Below are positions 58,211 to 64,000 of a stretch of DNA of 64,000 bases, in pieces; the first letter of the stretch is position 1, and each line of letters starts with the position of its first letter. The DNA comes from Tragulus kanchil (lineage: Eukaryota; Chordata; Mammalia; Artiodactyla; Tragulidae). Position numbers and translations under genes: made by a program. The notes beneath the pieces are model-generated. The model saw nothing but the letters and a program-made list of their open reading frames with translations. It did no database searches and had not been told where the DNA came from. The stretch covers positions 95,825,001-95,889,000 of the forward strand of contig JAIOJX010000005.1 in the NCBI GenBank assembly GCA_022376925.1, given 5' to 3'.

Positions 58211-58974
58211 AAAAGCGCATTCAGTAGAATTATTTTTCCATCGCCTTGCATGAAAACTCAGGTGGTGTCATGGTTATTGTACTCCCCTGTCATGTTTTTA
58301 CCTTCTAAATTAAAACCTCATCTCCTTTCAAAACTGGTTTTGAAAGTAAAAGCACAAGGAATTCAAAAATTAAGAGGAAATTAGTTCTGTTCTTAAGAAG
58401 CCTAATACAACAGAAGAGGTAGCTGATCCCACTGCAATACCCCCAAATATAGCCATCATTTAAGAGAAATAAAGGGAGCACCCAAAGAGGAGGCAATTGA
58501 TTCTATTTTGAGGCTTAGTAAAAAGATTTGACAGAGTTCATGGCCACTAGGCTCCATGCTGAGATAAGATTTTGTAGGCATATATAATAAAGAGTATTAA
58601 TGTTCTAAAGATATAAAAGTTTATGGTTTTCTACTACAGTCACTTTTTTTATTATTTAAGACAAATCTGCACTACATTGCAAAAGTGCTTGAAATTCCTT
58701 CAAGTTAATATGCATTCACACGTATATCAAAAGTTTACAGTTTTTAAAAGTTACTTCTAAATTTTCCTAACATTTACCAAAACAGTGATCCATGATTTGA
58801 TTACTTATGCATAATACTTTCTACATAACCTGTTTTATGACTCAATAGAGTCAGCAGTAAAAGGCATATACTTTTATGAAATAGTATAACTAGTAAGTTA
58901 ACCTAGCATTACTGATAGGCAAGATTACAAAGCAACTTAGTTTTGACTTCTCTGTATCTTTAAAATGCATTCAC

Positions 58975-59321
58975 ACATATATATGGAATCTAGTAGGATG
59001 GTAATGATAACACATACAGTGAAGCGATGGAAAAACAGACATAGACAGTAAACATATGGATATTATGGGGAATAAACAGTAGGTGGGAGGCGTAAAGGAA
59101 GTAGCATGAAAACCTATACTATCATATGTGGAAAAAATAGCTATTGTCATTGTGCTGTGAGAAAAGGGGATCCTGCAGGGGTGCTGTGCGATGGCCTGGA
59201 GGGGTGGGATGGGGGCGATATACATATGACTAATCTGGGATCATACATATCTGTAAACAACAAAACTCTGTAAAAGTAAAAAGTAAAATAAAATTACAAA
59301 AAAAAAAAAAAACAAAAAAAG
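58975..59321 (+). mobile_element. Copy of the truncated L1
   Basis: Repeat of 57875-58210 through duplication 18, with a longer poly(A) (about 15 A near 59300). Confidence 0.85.
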
Positions 59322-59449
59322 CGCATTCAGTAGAATTATTTTTCCATCGCCTTGCATGAAAACTCAGGTGGTGTCAGGGTTATTGTAATCACATGTCATG
59401 TTTTTACATTATAAATTAAAACATCATCTCATTTCACAAATTAAATTGT

Positions 59450-59867
59450 CTGGCACCATTATATAATGAAAGCTCTGAAATTAAGTGTATCTGCCATCCA
59501 CAGATAGGTACTACAGGAAAAAAATTATTTGATCAACAGAAGTCTCCTTTTTTACCTCTGGCTTCTTCTTTACTTTTATTTCTCTCTCTTTAACTGTAGT
59601 TTCTTAGAAATGAGAAGGAAGGAAGAAATAAAAGCAAAAGGAAAGTAATCACTTGCACTGATATTTAATTGTCACTGTGGATTTTATTTTAATTTACTAA
59701 CTTTTAAAAGGCATTCTGAAACTTCTGACAGTCTCATATTCATGTTATGAGACCACTTTACAAAAATACTCTTACCCATCCACCGACTGACCAATAATTC
59801 TTTTGGTTATTCCAAATCAGCCATAACATTAATGTAAATGTATCTGTTAAGTCTCTTCCATTCTATT
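59450..59867. other. Single-copy AT-rich DNA
   Basis: Nothing recognised between duplication 18 and the SINE at 59881. Confidence 0.4.
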
Positions 59868-59880
59868 TAAACCTCTTTTT

Positions 59881-60202
59881 TTATTTTATTTATTTATTTA
59901 TTTTTTTTCTGGGAGGAGGTGGGTTGGGGAGGGAGAGGAGCGGGCGGGCCACTTCTATTGGTCTTTCATTTATTCAGTTTCATCCATCTTTGTTCTTTGG
60001 CCCATGTGCGCCTCCCATTGCAGTGGCCTCTTGTCACAGAGCACTGGTTCTGGGCGCATGCGCTCCAGAGCTCCGGCTCGGTAATTGGACACATGGGTCC
60101 AGTCGCTCCGTGGCTCGTGGGATCTTCCCAGGCCAGGGATCGAACCGGTGCCCCTTGCACTGCAAGGCGGTGTCCTTACCCACCGGACCACCAGGGAAGC
60201 CC
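59881..60202 (-). mobile_element. CHR-variant SINE, long form with C-rich 3' tail
   Basis: Flanked by TAAACCTCTTTTT (59868-59880) and TAAACCTCGTTTTT (60203-60216). Plus strand: (TTTA)n, G-rich block (59911-59948), GGCCACTTCTATTGG, CATCCATCTTTGTTC, CGCATGCGCTCCAGAGC, GGGATCGAACCGG B box and ACCACCAGGGAAGCCC. It is the best-preserved copy. Frames of 93-107 codons on both strands are SINE sequence. Confidence 0.93.
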
Positions 60203-60370
60203 TAAACCTCGTTTTTAGTGTGTTATCTAAGACCTGCAGGCAAACTTTGAATATTACAAATGAAATAGAACATCCATGTTTTGTTCCTGACATTCCTATA
60301 AATGTTGCTATTATTTTGTTATTTGGTATGATGGTTGGTATTATTTGATGTAAAGTGTGCCATAGCTTTT

Positions 60371-60689
60371 TTTGTTTGTTTGTTTGTTTTTGTTTTTTTT
60401 TTGGGGGGGGGGGGTGGGGGACAGGTGGGCCACTTCTATTGTTCTTTCATTTATTCAGTTTCATCCATCTTTGTTCTTTTTTTTGGCCTGTGTGGTCTCC
60501 CATCGCAGTGACCTCTGTTATCGCAGAGCACCGGCTCTGGGCATATGTACTCCAGAGCTCCGGCTTGGTAATTGGACACTTCGGTCTAGCTGCTCCGTGG
60601 CACGTGGGATCTTCCCAGGCCAGGGATGGAACCGGCGCCCCTTGCACTGCAAGGCGGTGTCCTTACCCACTGTACCACCAGGGAAGCCC
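60371..60689 (-). mobile_element. CHR-variant SINE, long form, second in a pair
   Basis: Flanks GTGCCATAGCTTTT (60357-60370) and GTGCCATTGCTTTT (60690-60703) differ at one base. Same layout as the copy 170 bases upstream: G-rich block (60402-60429), GGCCACTTCTATTG and head ACCACCAGGGAAGCCC. The B box is altered (GGGATGGAACCGG on the plus strand). Distinct target-site duplications show two separate insertions, not a duplication. Confidence 0.93.
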
Positions 60690-61057
60690 GTGCCATTGCT
60701 TTTGAAGATGCACCCTCATCTCTTCTCAGATTATATAAAAATGTAAACAAAATAGATAATTTTGGAATATTGTAAGTTCTGATGTGTCTTCTTTTGCCAG
60801 TATGACAGCTTATCAGAGAAATTGGAATCAAGAAGGAAGAAGAGAGAGTCAGGATGGTCCCAGTAAAACTGGAGGGGAGTAAAGCTTGTCCCTCTGTACC
60901 CAAGAGATGGAGAGTGAATGTAGAAGGAAGAGAAGGAAAATAACAGGAGGACAGTGATTGATGCACCAGGTTTTGGTTTCTTCTATCCACTTCTTCAAAC
61001 TGATCATTGATGAGGAAATTGCTTTCAGAACACCTGAATACTAGGGGGTAAGGCAAG

Positions 61058-61318
61058 CAATAAATTGGGAGACTGGGATTGGCATATATGCTAATATATA
61101 TAAAATTAATAACTAATGAGGACCAGCTGTATAACACAGGGAACTCTACTCAAATCTACTCTCAGAGTATATAGGTCAATATTCTGTAATGACCTATATG
61201 GGAAAGAATCTAAAGAAAAGTGAATATATGTATATACATATAACTGGTTCACTTTGCTGTGCACCTGAAATTAACACAAGACTGTAAAATCAACTATACT
61301 TCAATTAAAATTTTAAAA
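61058..61318 (+). mobile_element. Old L1 3' end, sense
   Basis: GGGAGACTGGGATTGGC, TATAACACAGGGAACTC, CAATATTCTGTAATGACC, TTCACTTTGCTGTGCACC and CAACTATACTTCAATTAAA follow the cetartiodactyl L1 3' UTR. Copies at 62153-62414 and, 5'-cut, at 63404-63487. Confidence 0.87.
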
Positions 61319-61601
61319 GTGAAATTTGTTGAAGGACATAGCAGAGGGCAACAGCAACCTCCTGTGTCCATGCACCCTGCCCCTAGTGTGAGGGGTACTC
61401 ATTGCTGACTCTAATGAAAAAATGTGTGTGTTCTAAAAGAGTCTGTGGACTCCCAGAGAACTAATCAAAGAGAAGAGAATGCAGACAGCAAGTGAAACTG
61501 GGCAAAGCATTCACTCAGATACTGTATCCCAATATAACGAAAAATTCCCAGTGGAAGCTATGAATATCACAATTGAGAGGTGCCAGCACAGATACACAGT
61601 C

Positions 61602-61785
61602 CAGTGACCTCTGTTATCGCAGAGCACCGGCTCTGGGCATATGTACTCAGAGCTCCGGCTTGGTAATTGGACACTTGGTCTAGCTGCTCCGTGGCACGTG
61701 GGATCTTCCCAGGCCAGGGATGGAACCGGCGCCCCTTGCACTGCAAGGCGGTGTCCTTACCCACTGTACCACCAGGGAAGCCCGT
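61602..61785 (-). mobile_element. Partial copy of the 60371 SINE
   Basis: Begins at the duplication 19 junction inside the SINE body and runs to the head; TSD-like GTGCCATTGC follows. Not an independent insertion. Confidence 0.88.
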
Positions 61786-62152
61786 GCCATTGCTTTTGAA
61801 GATGCACCCTCATCTCTTCTCAGATTATATAAAAATGTAAACAAAATAGATAATTTTGGAATATTGTAAGTTCTGATGTGTCTTCTTTTGCCAGTATGAC
61901 AGCTTATCAGAGAAATTGGAATCAAGAAGGAAGAAGAGAGAGTCAGGAGGGTCCCAGTAAAACTGGAGGGAGTAAAGCTTGTCCCTCTGTACCCAAGAGA
62001 TGGAGAGTGAATGTAGAAGGAAGAGAAGGAAAATAACAGGAGGACAGTGATTGATGCACCAGGTTTTGGTTTCTTCTATCCACTTCTTCAAACTGATCAT
62101 TGATGAGGAAATTGCTTTCAGAACACCTGAATACTAGGGGGTAAGGCAAGCA

Positions 62153-62414
62153 ATAAATTGGGAGACTGGGATTGGCATATATGCTAATATATATAAAATT
62201 AATAACTAATGAGGACCAGCTGTATAACACAGGGAACTCTACTCAAATCTACTCTCAGAGTATATAGGTCAATATTCTGTAATGACCTATATGGGAAAGA
62301 ATCTAAAGAAAAGTGAATATATGTATATACATATAACTGGTTCACTTTGCTGTGCACCTGAAATTAACACAAGACTGTAAAATCAACTATACTTCAATTA
62401 AAATTTTAAAAAGT
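62153..62414 (+). mobile_element. Copy of the 61058 L1 3' end
   Basis: Displaced by duplication 19; one extra A in the terminal A run. Confidence 0.86.
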
Positions 62415-62644
62415 GAAATTTGTTGAAGGACATAGCAGAGGGCAACAGCAACCTCCTGTGTCCATGCACCCTGCCCCTAGTGTGAGGGGTACTCATTGCT
62501 GACTCTAATGAAAAAATGTGTGTGTTCTAAAAGAGTCTGTGGACTCCCAGAGAACTAATCAAAGAGAAGAGAATGCAGACAGCAAGTGAAACTGGGCAAA
62601 GCATTCACTCAGATACTGTATCCCAATATAACTAAAAATTCCCA

Positions 62645-62836
62645 GTGGAAGCTATGAATATCACAATTGAGAGTTGCCAACTCAGATACACAGTCCAGAT
62701 GGGAAGTGCAGCAGATAGTGAATTTGTAAGACACCATCTGGATTCAAGCACAGATCTTCTCTGCTTTCATAAAGATGGGGTGGACATCCTTAAACCCCAT
62801 ATGTTCTTTGAAGAGAAGAAAGAAATGGCATTCTGA
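62645..62836 (+). other. Unexplained 63-codon frame, repeated at 63719
   Basis: A 63-codon frame starting MEAMNITIESCQLRY, exactly repeated at 63719-63910 by duplication 20. I recognise no domain. The partial first copy (from about 61556) is altered and cut by the junction. No upstream promoter or splice evidence. Chance frame or remnant of an unrecognised repeat. Confidence 0.25.
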
Positions 62837-63074
62837 AAGCATTTAACATAAACTTGATAAGATCAAATTATTATTGATTTAAATGTGTAAATTTTCAGAT
62901 TATTTCAGCTAGGTAAAAAACTGTTCTGTATACATCTGAATGTAGTTTGAATAAAACTGTGATGAAGATTATTAAGAATAATTCCTTCTTATTTCTTATC
63001 AGAAAATGTTTAACTTTATAACATGCATTTCAGTATCTTCTAAGGTTAACTTTTTTATCTGTTGATATAAAATA

Positions 63075-63290
63075 ATGGTTTCCCAATTTTTTTGACTTAT
63101 GGCTCCTTTAAAGTCTTAAAAGCTATTGAGCATTTCATGGACTTCTTTGTATGAGTTATTTCTACTAATATTTACCACATTACAAATTGAAACTAAGAAA
63201 AATTTTAGGTATTTATTAATTCACTTATAGTAGCAGTAAAACATCCATTATATGTAAACATATTTTTAAATAACTATTTTGAGATGGTAA
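63075..63290. repeat. Probable old interspersed repeat, family uncertain
   Basis: TTGACTTATGGCTCCTTTAA, TTATTTCTACTAATATTTACC and ACAAATTGAAACTAAGA resemble a widespread old mammalian repeat that I have seen in many genomes but cannot name with confidence. Confidence 0.4.
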
Positions 63291-63291
63291 C

Positions 63292-63398
63292 AAGCATATG
63301 AAAAGATACTCAACATCACTAATCATCAGAAAAATGCAAATCAAAGCCACAAATAAATACCCAAATACAATGTGCCTATCAATAGACAAATGGGTAAA
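63292..63398 (+). mobile_element. Old L1 ORF2 3' end remnants, sense
   Basis: CATATGAAAAGATACTCAAC, CATCACTAATCATCAG and AAATGCAAATCAAAGCC are the KHMKR...LIIRE part of ORF2. CTATCAATAGACAAATGGG is a later L1 segment. An internal deletion joins them. Cut by the duplication 20 junction at 63404. Confidence 0.8.
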
Positions 63399-64000
63399 TA
63401 AAAACATATAACTGGTTCACTTTGCTGTGCACCTGAAATTAACACAAGACTGTAAAATCAACTATACTTCAATTAAAATTTTAAAAGTGAAATTTGTTGA
63501 AGGACATAGCAGAGGGCAACAGCAACCTCCTGTGTCCATGCACCCTGCCCCTAGTGTGAGGGGTACTCATTGCTGACTCTAATGAAAAAATGTGTGTGTT
63601 CTAAAAGAGTCTGTGGACTCCCAGAGAACTAATCAAAGAGAAGAGAATGCAGACAGCAAGTGAAACTGGGCAAAGCATTCACTCAGATACTGTATCCCAA
63701 TATAACTAAAAATTCCCAGTGGAAGCTATGAATATCACAATTGAGAGTTGCCAACTCAGATACACAGTCCAGATGGGAAGTGCAGCAGATAGTGAATTTG
63801 TAAGACACCATCTGGATTCAAGCACAGATCTTCTCTGCTTTCATAAAGATGGGGTGGACATCCTTAAACCCCATATGTTCTTTGAAGAGAAGAAAGAAAT
63901 GGCATTCTGAAAGCATTTAACATAAACTTGATAAGATCAAATTATTATTGATTTAAATGTGTAAATTTTCAGATTATTTCAGCTAGGTAAAAAACTGTTC

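Larger units (their letters stand above)
57250..59444 (+). repeat. Tandem duplication 18 (unit 1100 bp)
   Basis: Bases 57250-58349 recur at 58350-59444. The last 80 bases of the upstream copy (58268-58345) differ from the downstream copy by a run of substitutions, most of them C where the other has A (for example GTACTCCCCTG against GTAATCACATG). The rest is identical apart from an A-run length change near 59300 and A/G at 58003 and 59103. Confidence 0.94.
60506..62697 (+). repeat. Tandem duplication 19 (unit 1096 bp)
   Basis: Bases 60506-61601 recur at 61602-62697. Small deletions cluster in the first 80 bases of the downstream copy (TACTCCAGAG to TACTCAGAG, ACTTCGGTC to ACTTGGTC). Substitutions cluster in the last 25 bases of the upstream copy (GAGGTGCCAGCACAG against GAGTTGCCAACTCAG). 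Confidence 0.93.
62329..64000 (+). repeat. Tandem duplication 20 (unit 1075 bp, runs off the window)
   Basis: Bases 62329-63403 recur from 63404 to the end of the window, where the second copy is still in progress (64000 corresponds to about 62925). The shared junction motif is ACATATAACTGG. Through overlap with duplication 19 the segment 62329-62697 occurs three times. Confidence 0.93.

Noticed and set aside
60586..61137. 183-codon minus-strand frame
   Set aside because: It joins SINE head sequence, unannotated DNA and the start of an L1 3' UTR; no domain or codon signal, and the downstream copy breaks it into several frames.
848..64000. Direct repeats as a CRISPR or satellite array
   Set aside because: Repeats occur mostly in pairs with different contents each time, units are over 1 kb and there are no spacers. 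The host is a mammal.
848..64000. Real burst of segmental duplication or replication-based rearrangement
   Set aside because: Fixed unit length, unrelated contents, junction-facing error clusters and spacing like short contigs favour assembly. Kept only as an alternative until reads are checked.

Overview
This window is non-coding nuclear DNA from a ruminant (Artiodactyla). The evidence is the set of Bov-tA-type SINEs (tRNA-Glu-like head plus BovB-derived tail) and CHR-type tRNA-Glu SINEs, sitting among mammalian L1 fragments, a MaLR (MLT1-like) LTR and a class I-like ERV solo LTR. The sequence is AT-rich with few CpGs. I found no convincing exon of a host protein gene, no tRNA or rRNA gene and no CRISPR. 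Every long open frame is either L1-derived or a chance frame inside a SINE, LTR or AT-rich stretch. No BovB LINE body was recognised and the near-complete Bov-A copies carry a tRNA head. That would fit an early-branching ruminant such as a tragulid, but this is weak inference.

The dominant structure is a series of 20 direct tandem duplications, each with a unit of about 1.02-1.18 kb (mean about 1.1 kb). Second copies begin at 2002, 3847, 5695, 13138, 15181, 18295, 24068, 26919, 29030, 32120, 35279, 39421, 41520, 44632, 48579, 53365, 55157, 58350, 61602 and 63404. Copies are nearly identical internally, but mismatches and indels cluster at the end of the upstream copy and the start of the downstream copy. 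They cut through SINEs, L1, LTRs and unique DNA alike. The simplest reading is that short contigs with about 1.1 kb overlapping ends were abutted instead of merged. About a third of the window (roughly 21-22 kb) is then redundant, and the real locus is about 42 kb.

Layout with the duplications collapsed: 1-6754 AT-rich DNA with an old L1 3' fragment; 6755-12070 unique DNA, a CHR SINE, an old L1/HAL1-like piece, a CHR-variant SINE and a Bov-A fragment; 12073-16340 a CHR SINE and a Bov-tA; 17150-20131 an antisense L1 3' region and a CHR-variant SINE; 20150-25146 unique DNA with CHR SINEs; 25688-28415 an antisense L1 and Bov-tA SINEs; 30949-33290 a CHR-variant SINE and a Bov-A fragment; 33085-46075 a nested retroelement locus; 46076-52264 SINE-rich DNA; 54538-54880 an MLT1-like LTR; 57870-58210 a 5'-truncated L1; 59881-60689 two CHR-variant SINEs; 61058-63487 L1 3' fragments.

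The best-resolved biological feature is the nest. An old antisense L1 is interrupted by a Bov-A fragment and by a full-length but decayed younger L1 (33668-45873, minus strand, 17-bp target-site duplication). That younger L1 carries a 706-bp solo LTR (33891-34596, TG...CA ends, 4-bp target-site duplication) in its 3' UTR. A second theme is a CHR-like SINE subfamily at eight independent loci, all with recognisable target-site duplications; three copies have a C-rich 3' tail that reads as a strong G-quadruplex candidate on the opposite strand. I found no undescribed functional system here.
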